Both the position numbers and the translations under genes were made by a program. From Simmondsia chinensis (lineage: Eukaryota > Streptophyta > Magnoliopsida > Caryophyllales > Simmondsiaceae): 64,000 nucleotides of DNA. Shown piece after piece: positions 46,435-58,268 of this stretch. The notes under the pieces are model-generated. The model did not search any database. It was not told the DNA's origin and was given only the letters and a program-made list of their open reading frames with translations. Where the stretch lies: contig JAGTTD010000010.1 of NCBI GenBank assembly GCA_018398585.1, positions 4,915,501-4,979,500 on the forward strand. The letters are read 5' to 3'. Each line of letters starts with the position of its first letter. Within the stretch, counting starts at the first letter, position 1.

Positions 46435-47790
46435 TCACAGGAAATCCATCAGTCCTGTTGACTGACTATAAAGCAGTCTCCTTTTACTTAACTCAGACAA
46501 CACCTTATCACCAATGTGACCCAGTCTCATGTGCCACAGTCTCATGATCTCTGCATTTGTCATAGTAGATGTGGAAACAACAACTGAACCTGTCACGGTA
46601 GTACCTACAAGCTCATACAAAGTACCTAGCCTTTTCCCTTTCATTACAACTAAGGCACCCTTACTGACCCGCAAGACTCCACTTTCAGCAGTGTACTTAT
46701 ACCCATTAGACTCAAAGGTACCTAGAGAAATCAAGTTTTTCTTCAACTCTGGGACGTGACGTACATCACTTAAAGCTTTAATTGTCCCATCAAAGATCCT
46801 CACACGAATTGTCCCAATCCCCACTACCTTACAAGCAGCGTGGTTACCCATCAAGACAACTCCACCCTGCATAGACTTATATATGGGAAACCAGTCTCTA
46901 TTTGGACTAACGTGATATGAACAACCCGAAACCATGACCCTGGACTGAGAATTAGCAACTAAAAGAAACTCCCCATCATTATCATCCTCTACAACACTAG
47001 CCTCAGCAGACTTATCTTTACCCTGGTCGCTCCTGTTATCTTCTTTCAATTTATTTTTATATTTATAACAGTTCTTCTTTATATGCCCTTTCTTGTGACA
47101 GTAATGGCACGCTAGGTTCTTATGTCTAGATTTAGACCTAGACTTCTTCCCACCATCGGATCTCCTATATTCTGTTCTACCTCTCATATGCAAACTACTA
47201 CCTGAGTTATTCACCGAATCAGATAACTCCATATCTACCCGTTCTTGACTCACAAGGTTTCTTTTCACCACATCAATAGTAATGGTCGGCCTACCCCCGT
47301 ACATCATGCTTTCTAAAAAGCTCTTATACGAATTAGAGAGTGAACACAGTAACAACATAGCTTGGCCCTCGTCCTTATGGACATCTTCCAATTCCTTTAA
47401 TTCTTGTATGATAGAAATAAGCTCGTTAAGATGGTTTTTAAGAGATGCACCTTCTGTCATACGGAAAGTGAATAACCGACGCTTCACTGCTAGTTTGTTG
47501 GAGACTGACTTGTGGCAAAAGATGTCTAGTAATTTCTCCCATAACTCCTTAGTGGTTTTCATCTCCAAGACCTCTGTCAAAACATCATCTGCTAAACACA
47601 TCTGTATCGCCGTGAGAGCCTTATCATCCAACTCTTCCTATTGTGCCTCCGTCATATTCTCGGGTTTCTTTTCTTGCCCCTCCAGTGCTTTCTTCAAGCT
47701 ATTCTGAGTTAAGAGTCCTTTCACATAGACCTGCTATAAGCTAAAACTTCCTTGACCTCTGAACTTCTCTACCTCGGTCTTAATACCGGA
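46435..47790 (-). pseudogene. Copia-4 gag, protease and pre-integrase remnant
   Basis: An open frame of 398 codons (47631-46435) covers most of gag, an intact CCHC knuckle CHYCHKKGHIKKNC, a protease whose active site reads VMVSGCSYH (the catalytic Asp of D-S-G replaced by Val) and the pre-integrase region WHMRLGHIGD. Upstream, the gag start codon is lost: the site aligned with the ATG of Copia-1 reads AAG (KASGIKTEVEKF), and stops lie at the position of the LWQV tryptophan and near 47641. Confidence 0.8.
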
Positions 47791-47832
47791 TGCCTTTGTA
47801 CCAATTCGAATAACCTGGCTCTGATACCAATT

Positions 47833-48092
47833 TGTGAGAAAAAATTCAACTCCTAGTATGCAATCCGAATTAAATACCACGACAATACAAGAACCAAATG
47901 GACTAAAAGAAAAAAGAAACAAACGACACAAGGATTTACGTGGTAACCCCTCTACTATCGAGAGGGGAGAAAACCACGGGCGAAGACTAGAGCTTTTATT
48001 ATTGAATCGAAAAGTAGAATTACAATCACTCATTTTCTTTTCTCTCTCTCTCTCACTTATTTTTTAAGGAATTTTGAGATATTTTCTTAACA
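47833..48092 (-). repeat. Copia-4 5' LTR, internally deleted
   Basis: Compared with the 3' LTR, it jumps from the CT run (about 48041-48055) directly to CACTTATTTTTTAAGG, removing the part that carries all palindromes and the TATA box. A CTC/CT microhomology sits at the joint. Confidence 0.85.
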
Positions 48093-48790
48093 AAGGGGTC
48101 CAGCTTTCAAGATGAACTCTGAACTTGTTTTGCTGTTACACTTTTGAGAGAAATATTAATAAAAGCAGTAACTATCAGAGCACGATTTAATTATTTGAGT
48201 TAAAATAAAATTGTCTAGTATTGGGATAAAGAAAAGGCAAGGTTTCTAAGTAATGGAATTGATTTATAAATATAGAAATTCTGAGAAAAATATATATAAT
48301 TCAATTTTTATATTTTATATTTTATATTTATTTTTGTTTTTTTCTTTTTTTGAGATGATACCCACATGTAGACATACACAGTTGAAGGCTCTGCTCCACC
48401 TACCAATTTGGAAGTCAATGGGTGTACAAACAAAATAGCAATGCTTCCAGAGAGTAAAAAAATATATTTAATCATATGTTAGATAAATATAACAAGAACA
48501 TTAATATAATATGATTTTTACAATTTAATATATTAACTTAAACAAGGAGGTTTAAGTTAGCATACTAAATTAAGTTAAGAGTGAGAGAAGTATGCGAGCT
48601 ACAAGTGTGCTCCTGCCGCTGCCATGCCGCGTTTGGACAAGAGCGTAGATGTGGGTTTTCTTTTTCTGGAGATTGAGACAACCCTTCCCAACATTTACAT
48701 CAACCCGTATATATATCGTCTTTGGTTGGGCCCTTTCAGCATTAAGCAACATAGTACTTCTCTGATTGCATTCTTTAGGCAACACTTCTA
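48093..48790. other. AT-rich spacer
   Basis: No gene recognised. Short frames at 48253-48438 and around 48570-48890 have no domains. Confidence 0.35.
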
Positions 48791-48798
48791 CCCGCAAT

Positions 48799-49522
48799 TA
48801 GGGGCGTTTAAAAAAATCTGTAGCCGAAATACCGAACTGAAATCCCGAAATACTGACCCAAAAATGCGGTTAACCATACCGAATTTTTAGTTTGGTTAAC
48901 CGAAACCGAAAAATTTGAGGTATTTCGGGATGGTAACGGTTAATGATTTTGTCCTTTTGGTTAACTGATTTGCCGAAATAATATATATCATGTATATATT
49001 TTCACATGTTCATAATATTATATAGTTTACTAGGTATGTTTTTCTACCATATAAATAACTCTTGTATAAAGCATGAGTAACTTTATCTTTTTTCCTAGCT
49101 CATCTCCTATTATGGAGTATTTATACCTCATCGTTATATCCCAAATACTAATTAAGCATTACGTTGCCATAATTTAGTGCTACTTGCTTGCTCACATATT
49201 AGTTAATAGAAGATATTATATGTTTCTGTTTTTTAGAGTTGTATTATAAACGCATAATTTGTTGAATATTCTCACGTTTAATGTGTTTTTTGCACATTTA
49301 CAAACCATTAAGGAGATAAATCATACAACATAAAAGAGGGATTGCATTACTTTTTAGGTTACCAGTTAATCGACATAATCGAATTGAATTACCGATTTAC
49401 CGAAAGTTGGTTAACCGGTCTTTTCGGTTACGGTAACGGTTAGAGACTTTTGAGTATTGTGGTTATGGTTAACCAAACCGAAATACTTTTCGGTATGATT
49501 AACCGAACCCTGAACACCCCTA
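48799..49522. mobile_element. Non-autonomous hAT element, 724 bp
   Basis: The ends are TAGGGGCGTTTA and, reverse-complemented, TAGGGGTGTTCAGGG. The 8-bp duplication is CCCGCAAT (48791-48798) and CCTGCAAT (49523-49530), one mismatch. Both subterminal 150-200 bp are filled with GGTTAACCG and CCGAAAT motifs; the centre (about 48980-49350) is AT-rich and unrelated to any transposase I know. Confidence 0.82.
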
Positions 49523-49530
49523 CCTGCAAT

Positions 49531-50178
49531 TGACGAGTGCACGTTAACAGTCCCTTAAACTTCTTGCTATATTTTATATAAAGGCCATGTAAAACTAATT
49601 TTTTCATATTCAACTTCAAGTGACGCTAGATAAACTGCAACAGGGCCTTCTTAAATAGGTTAATTAATTCTTCCACTGCCCCACCTGACGTTTGTTTCAT
49701 TCAAGTTCGATTAGACATGGAAGTCTCTAGTCCCATCCTTAAGAACCGGGCTTGTAATTCCTAAATCTCATCTCAAGCATAAATAGAGTTTGGTGGTTGG
49801 CTAATATACCATTAGAAAATTGTTTTTAAATGAACGTCGGATAGCATCACCTTTATGAACGGATTGTGACCACCTCTGTAAACCGACAATTGAACAATGC
49901 TAGATGCTCAAGAGCAAACACGTTACCATCTATAGAGAATAGGGCAAATGCAAATATCTTGAACACTCTTAAGAAAGGGTGGTCTCTATCGATATAGTTT
50001 GGAAAAAGCTTACGATAGATAGGCGCTTATTAACTCTTTGCATCATAAGACGTTACATTTGCTGAATTAGATTGGCTAGTTAGTTTTTTTAATAAATTTT
50101 TTTTTTTTGATAAATATTGGCTAGTTAGTCTTGAAGGATTAAATTTAAATCCTGATTTGCTAAAGTAACTACACCCAT
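49531..50178. other. Spacer, nothing recognised
   Basis: No gene, terminal repeat or coding-like frame visible. Confidence 0.35.
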
Positions 50179-50793
50179 GGTTGTTAAGATCGCGATTTGG
50201 ATCATAGAATCGTGCGTTTCTACAATCCTACCTAAGTCTATCGATCCAAATCGCTTAAAAAATTCGCACTTAAGTAGCATCGGAACATAATCGTAATAGA
50301 ATCAGAACATAATCGCGGTTCTATGAACAATTCTACTAATTCAAGCAAAAACAAATAAAACATGCCCAATCGCCTATTTGCAAGTCACACACTGGTACGC
50401 TAAAAAAGGGAAAATTAAAATAAAATAAAAAGTCAAAATTTCTAAAAAAAGGGGTTATTTATTAAAATCACCTAAATTTTAGATATGGTTTTAAAAAACT
50501 ATTCACATTTTTCAATTTTACAAAAAACCCACATAAACTTTTCAAAAATGTTCAATATAACACCTTAATGTTAATAATGTTAAGATCCGTTAGTTCTTTT
50601 TTATGTGGCATTTTAAAAAATATTTTTAAAACATATACAAATTTTAAAAAATTATTCTCTTTTTTTTCTCCAAAGTCAGTATAAATAATTTCGTTACATA
50701 TAAAGTAAAATCTTATGATTCTCAATCCAATTCTACGATTTCGATTCTGTTAACCCCTTATCGATCCTACATAGAATCCCAATTTTGACAACC
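50179..50793. mobile_element. TIR element with a nested MITE-B arm
   Basis: The left end GGTTGTTAAGATCGCGATTT and the right end, reverse-complemented, GGTTGTCAAAATTGGGATTC are imperfect TIRs. Both arms repeat the words atcg and tagaatc. Inside, 50450-50680 is one arm of MITE family B (CACCTAAATTTTAGATATGG, then AACACCTTAATGTTAATAAT). No target duplication is evident. Confidence 0.5.
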
Positions 50794-53400
50794 TTAATTG
50801 CACCGTGTAATGTTATATATTTCTCAAGAAGTCTGCAGGCTAATCTGGAGCACCCATAACTGTTTGGTGTGCAAGTGGCTTAGCCCCACATTATGTTGCA
50901 TTACATTAAAAACCTCTTACACCCAAAAGGTTCAGTGAATACCATTGGGTTTCTAAAAGTGTTATGGTTTGAACTCAGGTTTCTCGTCCTGTAAGGGTCT
51001 TTGGAATATGTTTGAACTCAAGAGGTCACGAGTTCGAATCTTAGCTGCTTCCCACTTTCAATATTAAAACAATTTAAGCACAAGATATAAAGTGCACATG
51101 TGCACTATCCACGCTTCAAGCCGAGTTGGCATTTGCATGAGAGGGCATGTTAGATTATAAAACCAATCCTGGACTTTCACTCATAAGCTTAAGATTGAAG
51201 GCCGGTTGAATCTGCTTTTGACCACACACCCTATAGTTAATTAGTGAGACCAATAAGATTGAAGTTTTATAGCAACAGATTCTAGTTTAGAGTTTTCACA
51301 TTAACCCATTACAAAACTTTTTTATCTGACTCATAATTCTCTCAAATTCCCGAATAGAGAAAACATTTATCTCTTCATTTTTTTTTAAAATTTCCAAAGC
51401 TAACCATACAGAAACATATCAATAAAATAAGAAACCGAAAGATTTCGTTGAAATTGTTTGATTGAAAATTTCCGTAAATGTGACATAATATATAGTTTTC
51501 TTTAACATAGTAGATGACATATTAAACAAATGCATAAAACTAATATGAACAGAGACACAAAGCCACAAAAGGGAATGAATGAAGATGAGACATAGGGGAC
51601 CCTACCAACATGGTCATGCATGTGATGTTGGTGAGACTTGTACTAACTTTTTTTTATTATTAACTACTAAGATAGCACAATTATTGCCCCATTGATAGGG
51701 ATATATGAACATAGACTAATCAATACTAGTCCATTACATTGTAGCCTTGTTCCTCAATTTTCCACATAGCAAACAAAAATAATGCGGTTAGGTATGACAA
51801 TTGTGTCTTATTGTACTATATCTATAACTGTATTGATTAGATTCGTATCTTTTTTTGATAATTGCGGTGAAAATTGCGATTTGAGGTAGGTACACCTGTA
51901 AGAGTGAGGGCCGAGCGTGCATGTAGAGAAGAGTGTAGCAGGAAGGACCAATACTAGAACAATATTCCAGAAGAAACCAAAAACAAAAGTGAAAATTGAA
52001 AGACATTAGAAGAGCCTACTGACACTGGATAAGGTATGAAACAGAAGGGAAAAATCAAGGCGCCTAAATTGGGATAGAACGATTATGTTCGTATTTGACT
52101 TAAAATAATGCAAATCGATTAATCCATTTTGTAAAAAAAGATTGTGTTGAACTCGAACCAAAATAGAGTCATTATATTATATTTGAATTTGGCTCGAGAA
52201 TTATGCAAATGGGATGGAGTAAAGCTGGCAAATGTGTTATGTCGTATTCATGTTATACAAGGAGGTTGTAGAAAAGAGGTCGACTCGAACCCGGTCTATT
52301 CATTAAATGGGTCAAAAACTCTCGACCTCTACCGAACTCAATTAATAGATGGATAACTTGCGGGTGACTAGTTTAATTATATGTATGATCTGCTTCGGTT
52401 ACATGCTAATTTGTCGACTTACCAACATTACAATAATATGCCCTTATGGTTTACATTAGAAATTAACAAATAATATATTTATAAATCTTCAAACAAATGA
52501 TCAAATTAACAAGACCAAACATAGTTCAAATTATATCATACCAACATACGCTACAACAAATACATAAAATAGCAAACGTGTACAACTCAAATAGCTTTGT
52601 AAAACTATGCGAAACAGTTTAAACATTCGAAGCAGATTGATCCAACCCATAAATCAAAATGGCTAAGTGTGTTGACCCAAATTCTATAAGGCTCTAAAAA
52701 CTCTGACCTAAACTCGTTATCTTCATATCATGTCAAATTTTTCCAACCGAGAAAACAAAAAAATATCTGTAGAAGGTTCTAATGGGACTACCTAACCCAT
52801 TTGAAAAGGCAAAAGAAAGAGTAAAGAGAGTTGAAAAGTGGGATGCTCTTTTCTAAATGGGAAGAGCCACTACTTTAGGGGGATTGTTGTTTTCATGATC
52901 ATCATCCAAGCCTTTGATTATTGCTTTTTCTAGTTAGTAGGGGTCCATACTTCTCTTTTGGGCTCTATCTTTGGAAAAATAATTGAGCATCATACTTGGT
53001 ATGTCATGCAAGATATTCTAAGGTTTGTCTTGACCGTAGATTATTCAGATGATATTGTTCTGCTTTTTTTTTTTATTCAGGGTTTCAATCTCATACTTTG
53101 TGGTCAAAGATTTGGTTGTTTTTCACCAATATGTGATGAGATTCAAATGTCGGATACGGTTAGATAAACTCATGGACATCAAGCTCAGAACTATTGAGCA
53201 TCGAACTTGTAATTAGAAGTAGCTTCATTATGGATGCCAGAATCGAGCTATTAGAGATTATCATATCGAAATAGCTAGTTTGATTGTTCAATTGTCTTTT
53301 CCCTTCTTTGCTTGGAAAGTTTTGTTTACCAAAGTGAGGTCAATTGAGAATCTTCGCAGATCACCAACCACGATCTTGCCGCCAACAAAAACAACTCTAT
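50794..53400. other. Spacer with scattered repeat scraps
   Basis: No supportable gene. A LINE-like 3' end lies on the minus strand at about 51990-51845 (CTTACAGGTGTACCTACCTC, then GCAATTATCAAAAAAAG). About 52055-52750 has a mirrored pair of GGGTCAAAAACTC-like and GACCCAAATTC-like phrases and may be another non-autonomous TIR element, but its ends are not clear. Confidence 0.3.
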
Positions 53401-53412
53401 TTTTTTTCTTAC

Positions 53413-53436
53413 ATATATATATATATATATATATAT
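53413..53436. repeat. (TA)n microsatellite
   Basis: A pure TA run of about 12 units. Confidence 0.9.
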
Positions 53437-53654
53437 TCATGAAATAAATTGGCTCAAGTTCGAAGCCCTAACACTGAACTTTAAAAGTTGAGTTTGGTTA
53501 TCTTTTATGTTGTCTTTGATTTACCATTTTCTTCCATATTAATGTTTTGAAGAACATTTGAAACATTTTTCAAAACTCTCATATAGCTAGAACAACCCAA
53601 GACGTGAATAAGTTCATTATGAGAAAGGTCCATATTTTTGTATCACTTGCCTCG

Positions 53655-53916
53655 ATTATTGCTGAAAAGACAACAATACAAAATAGGCACACTTGCAAGA
53701 GTAAGACCATATGCACAGAAAAGTGTACAGCAGAAAAAACCATGACAATTTGTTATGACCTTGTTTATTAATATCATACAGGAAACATTATTAGGGCCGG
53801 TCAAAAACTCTAACCAGCGTAAGCAGTATGAAATTCTAGAATATAGAGACTCATTTAATTATAAATTGTGTAGTTCGATATTGACATATATTTATTAATT
53901 TATAATTTATTTTATT

Positions 53917-53952
<36 letters not shown>

Positions 53953-54060
53953 TTTATAATTAAAGAGATAACTTTCAGTACAAAACAGGCACACCTGCAG
54001 AAGTGAAGGTCAAGAAAGCCCACCAAAACGGGCAAAGAAACATAGCAACAAACCAAAACA
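53655..54060 (-). repeat. Two LINE-like 3' ends in the same orientation
   Basis: On the minus strand 53770-53655 reads AAGTGTGCCTATTTTGTATT, and 54060-53945 reads GCAGGTGTGCCTGTTTTGTA, then TTATCTCTTTAATTATAAAA before a (TA)n tail at 53921-53947. The two are similar to each other and to the scraps at 8225 and 14640, suggesting a common retroposon 3' terminus. No protein-coding part is visible. The open frame 53916-54164 is the repeat itself. Confidence 0.4.
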
Positions 54061-54690
54061 CCTACTATTACACCAACTCCTAAAGTACATAACATGCCCC
54101 AACATGTCCACACGCCTATTTCCCCCAAACTCTTGAAACATAAAAAGTCAAATATATCACACATTTACCAACTCCGTAAAACACAAAAAGTCAAATAAAC
54201 GAAACATTTCTTGACATAAATCCCCGAACATAATACGAACACCAATCATTAGACATGCCCCTAATGTTACCGGGGACACCTCAATATAAGCCGCAACAAT
54301 TCAAGCTACATCTCCCATCAGAATCGAATAAGGAGCACCAGAAAAAAAAAAAAATCAAATAATAAAAAAAAAATCTTATTTTAACAGACTTTTGAGTCCA
54401 AAAACACTTAAATTCAACTAACAACAACCATCTTCACCGCTTCATATGATTTGATTAATAATATGAACAATGAAACAAAGCCGTGGGCATGTTATTAATA
54501 TTCTTATTTTTTTTCTCCTTGGAAAAACATCGTGAACTGTATATTTTAACTCAATTAAAACATCTTGAGTTGTACACTTGATTGCATGATCCACAATTAA
54601 AACAATAAGTACAAATTATATTAATTGATTATAATTTAATAATTTTATGACCATAAAAATTACTTGCTTAAATTTAATGTACAATACTTC
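54061..54690. other. AT-rich spacer
   Basis: Nothing recognised. Its A/C-rich left part may be the 5' continuation of the retroposon scrap at 53945. Confidence 0.35.
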
Positions 54691-54929
54691 TTGAGATCAA
54701 AAAAATCGCACCCGGAAAAAATCGACACATGGTCCCTAGGAACTGTGACGAAGGGATGACACGTGGCTTTCGCGCACCGCGGATGACGGACTGACGCGTG
54801 GCTCCTAGGAACTGCACGCGTCTCACCCTTAGGAGCCCCCACCAAAAGCTGGCCGAGCAAAAACCATTACACGGCATCACAACTCGGGTGGACGACAACT
54901 CGTTGCCCAGAACTCAAAGTCTTGCTGAA
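54690..54929. other. GC-rich leader of the minisatellite island
   Basis: An abrupt rise in GC content. It contains an imperfect direct repeat around CCTAGGAACTG (54735 and 54801) with ACACGTGG/ACGCGTGG motifs. It is continuous with the tandem repeats that follow and is probably part of the same element. Confidence 0.4.
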
Positions 54930-55550
54930 TAGCACCTTTTCCGAGGGTCCCGGGCATAACCCTTGATGAATAGAACCTTTTCCGAGGGTCCCGGGCATAA
55001 CCCTTGCGGAATAGCACCATTTCCGAGGGTTTTAGACATAACCGTTGCCAAATAGTGCCTTTTTCAAGGGTTCTAGACATATCCCTGGTCGAATAGTGCC
55101 TTTTCCGAGGGTTTCGGACATATCCCGTGCTGAATAGTGCCTTTTCCAAGGGTCCCGGGCATAACCCTTGCTGAATAGCACCCTTTCCGAGGGTTCTGGG
55201 TTATCCCATGTCGAATATTTCCTTTTTCGAGGGTTCTGGACATATCCCTTGCTGAGTAGTGCCTTTTTCGAGGGTTCCGGACATATCCCATGTCGAACAG
55301 TGCCATTTCCGAGGGTACTGGACATATCCCGTGCTGAATAGTGCCTTTTTCGAGGGTTCCGGACATATCCCATGTCAAACAGTGCCTTGTCCGAGGGATT
55401 CGGACATAGCTCTTGCCGCGGACTACCTTTTCCGAAGGATTTGAACATAGCCCTTGCTGAGGCCTACCTTTTCCGAGGGCTCCGGACTCAGCTCTTGCCA
55501 AAGAGTACCTTTTTCGAAGGATTCGGACATAGCTCTAGCCGAGGAAGCAC
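54930..55550. repeat. 41-bp minisatellite, about 15 units
   Basis: Tandem units of about 41 bp built on TGCCTTTTCCGAGGGTTCCG, then GACATATCCCTTGCTGAATAG. Units vary by substitutions, and a few are one base shorter. Because 41 is not a multiple of three and the unit has few stops on the minus strand, several overlapping minus-strand frames stay open (for example 55032-55448 and 55073-55501). These are by-products of the repeat. Confidence 0.9.
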
Positions 55551-55559
55551 CTTCTCTGG

Positions 55560-56160
55560 GCACGGCCCCGGACACAACGTAGAGGCTCCGGATATAGCTC
55601 CGGACACACCTTCGGACACGGTTTTCTCCAGACACCTCAACGGATACCCTGAGAGGCTCCGGATACAGCTCTGGACACACCCTTGGACAATGTTTCCTCC
55701 GAACACCTCAACGTATATGCCTAGAGGCTCCGGATACAGCTCCGGAGACACCTTCCAACACGGTTTCCTCAAGACACCTCAATGGATATGCCTAGAGGCT
55801 CCGGATATAGCTCTGGACACACCTTGAGACACGGTTTCCTCCGGACACACCTTCGGACACAGTTTCCTCTGAACAGCTCAACAGATACACCTAGAGGCTC
55901 CGGATACAGCTCCGGACACACCTTCGGACACGACTTTTTCCGGACACCACCGCGGACACCGCCCAAGGCGCCGGATACAGCTCCGGACACACCTTCCGAC
56001 ATGGTTTTCTTCGGAAACCTCAACGGATACGCCTAGAGGCTCCGGATACAGCTCTAGACAGACCTTCGGACACGGTTTCCTCCGGACACCTCAACGGACA
56101 TGCCTAGAGGCTCCAGAAACAGCTCCGAACACATCTTTGGGCACAACCTCCAACGGACAT
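55560..56160. repeat. 71-bp minisatellite, about 8 units
   Basis: Tandem units of about 71 bp: TAGAGGCTCCGGATACAGCT, CCGGACACACCTTCGGACAC, GGTTTCCTCCGGACACCTCA, ACGGATACGCC. There are higher-order variants, including a shortened unit near 55840 and a divergent one near 55950. They follow the 41-bp array directly and share its GC-rich CCGGACA vocabulary, which suggests a common origin. Confidence 0.88.
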
Positions 56161-56555
56161 GCCCCGAAAACATGCCAGATCCATTTCTGAAGACCCGTTT
56201 TTCAGAGCCCAGTTTTCCCGTAAATGGAGCACTAACCTCCTCATTTCAACCATCCACATCCAAACCTCAACTAGACACAAGCCAACTCCACCCTTCCATA
56301 TTTCGATACCCACTCCACTTTTGGACGTCCTCTCGGTCCTCCCCCGGGACTAGACCGAAGGGCTCTTGGAGTAGTGGGACCCCTCTCGTTTTTTCTTTAT
56401 TTTCTTGTATCTCATCAAAAATCCTTGTAAGAAAAACGTTCATAATTTATAAAAATTTAAATAAAGATAAATGGCTTGTATTATCGCCCTCTATAAAAGA
56501 ACCCCTATTACTATTGTCCGAAACAATACTTATATTTATACTATAGGTTTCATTG
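56161..56555 (+). other. LTR-like sequence downstream of the minisatellites
   Basis: CCCGGGACTAGACCGAAGGG is followed by a C/T-rich stretch, GTATTATCGCCCTCTATAAA then AGAACCCCT. This reads like the U3/TATA region of a plant LTR on the plus strand. No second LTR or coding region of the element is in the window, and the LINE remnant starts immediately after. Tandem repeats upstream of or inside LTRs are known in Tat/Ogre-type gypsy elements, so the island may be such a remnant. Confidence 0.35.
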
Positions 56556-56559
56556 TTTA

Positions 56560-58205
56560 GCATGGAAGAAAAATATCTGGGTGTGCAATTATTCCGGGGT
56601 AGAGATAAAGACAGTAGTCAGTGTTATCTTTATAATAAAATTAGAAAGAAGGTCTAATCGTGGAAATCATCCCCCCTTTCTCATGCGGGTAGGGAACTAC
56701 TTATCAAGTATGTTCTAAGTTCTATCCCTCGATAAATTTTTCATTGTTTTAAAGTCCTGATCTCGTTTTCAAGAAAATTAACGGCCTCATCACTAAATTT
56801 TGATAGAGGGGTAATATTGATGATGAGAAGCATATTCATCGAGTGGGATGGAGAAGGCTTGCAAAGCCTAGCTAAGGGTTTAGGGGGTTAGGGGGTTAGG
56901 GATATGGAGGGTGCCAATCTTTATGTTAAGTCAATCAAGCTTAGTGCATTATTGAAAATGCTGATGCCCTATATGGGTTAGAGTTGTGAAAAGGATTTAC
57001 TTTCCAGGTGGTGATTTTCTAAAGGCCAAGGTTGGTCACCGTTCATGTTAGTGGTGGAGTACCCTTGAAGGGAGGGATTTATTCTTAAAAAAAGGCCTCC
57101 AATGAAAAGTCAATAATGGAAGATCAATTAATATATGGGATGATGATTGGTTGCCTGAGGACATCCCTCGAACGCCTTGGGTTAATGGTTGTTTTGGGGA
57201 CCGGTTGGGACGTCCCACCTTACCCTCCTGAACTCGTGATCGTGGATGATGATTTGCTTGAGAGGTTCTTTGACAGGGATACTGCTTTTTCTATTCAAGG
57301 AATCTCATTATCTGACCGGAGTGTCCATGATAAACTGATTCGGAGGTGAAACAAAAGGGGTATCTATAATGTTAAAAAGGGTTATGCGGTTTGTTGTGGT
57401 GATGGGGATTCGATTAAGAATGGCTCTCAAGCATCTGCTTCTTTCAGCTTGGATAGAAGATTTCTTTGGTATATTTGGAATGCCCCTGTCCCTCCGAAAC
57501 TTTGTGTTTTCCTTTTGAGACTTCTCATGGACGCCTTGGCCTCTAATTTTAACCTAGCTAAAATAGGGCTCAACATTGTCAGATCGTGTGCTAAATGTGG
57601 GAAGGATTTTGAAACCTCTTATCATATCATTTTCACGTGCCCTTTTGCTCGAGCTATTTGGTTTGCGTCTAGTGGTGGATTTAAAATGTCCCCTATAGGC
57701 TTCCCTGAATTCCCCCAATTGTGGAGCTTGGTGTCCCCTTTTCTTTGATAACCCACCAACCTTAGCTGACGTTGGTTTTATTTATTGGTGGCTTTGGAAA
57801 TCTCGTTGCAGGCTTGTTTTTCAGGCTATCAAGGATGATCCCTACTGGGTGGCACAAAAAGCGTCGTATGAAGCTGTTGTATTTGTTGGACTCTTGGAGC
57901 TTAGACAGGGGAGGAGCTCTCCCAACCCCATTGCGGTTCGTTGGAAACCCCCGGAGGGCGGGTATGTTAAATCAACTGTGATGCTACTTGGGTTTCCACT
58001 TCATCCAGGTCAAGTCTTGCGGTGGTCAATCGCAATGATAGCGGATGTTTGATTGATGGTTTGTGTGGGTCAGTGGTTGCGGGTTCAACTTTAATTGCGG
58101 AATGTCAAACACTTTTTGTAATTTGTCAATTTGCTAGAAGGCGGAACTTTAAGTTTTTGATCTTTGAATCAGACTCTCTTGAAGTGATTTAAGCTTTGAA
58201 GAATG

Positions 58206-58268
<63 letters not shown>

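Larger units (their letters stand above)
43251..48092 (-). mobile_element. Copia-4: Ty1/copia element with truncated 5' LTR
   Basis: It lies on the minus strand and belongs to the same family as Copia-1 and -3. The 3' LTR (43251-43756) is full length. The 5' LTR (47833-48092) has lost about 245 bp from its middle. The PBS (minus TTGGTATCAGAGCCAGG) and PPT are present. Flanks GAATG and AAGGG do not match as a target duplication, so one end may be rearranged or mutated. It has the best preserved coding region of the family in the window. Confidence 0.88.

Noticed and set aside
55032..55501. Long minus-strand open frames as a repeat protein gene
   Set aside because: They are by-products of the 41-bp tandem unit having few stops. 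Overlapping frames are open at once, and there is no promoter or conserved domain.
54930..56160. CRISPR array
   Set aside because: Units are contiguous without unique spacers, and this is plant nuclear DNA.
56875..56903. Interstitial telomere repeat (TTTAGGG-like)
   Set aside because: Only about three units with irregular G runs (TTAGGGGG), and they lie where LINE ORF2 codes a Gly-rich GGLG segment. A local duplication in the LINE explains them.
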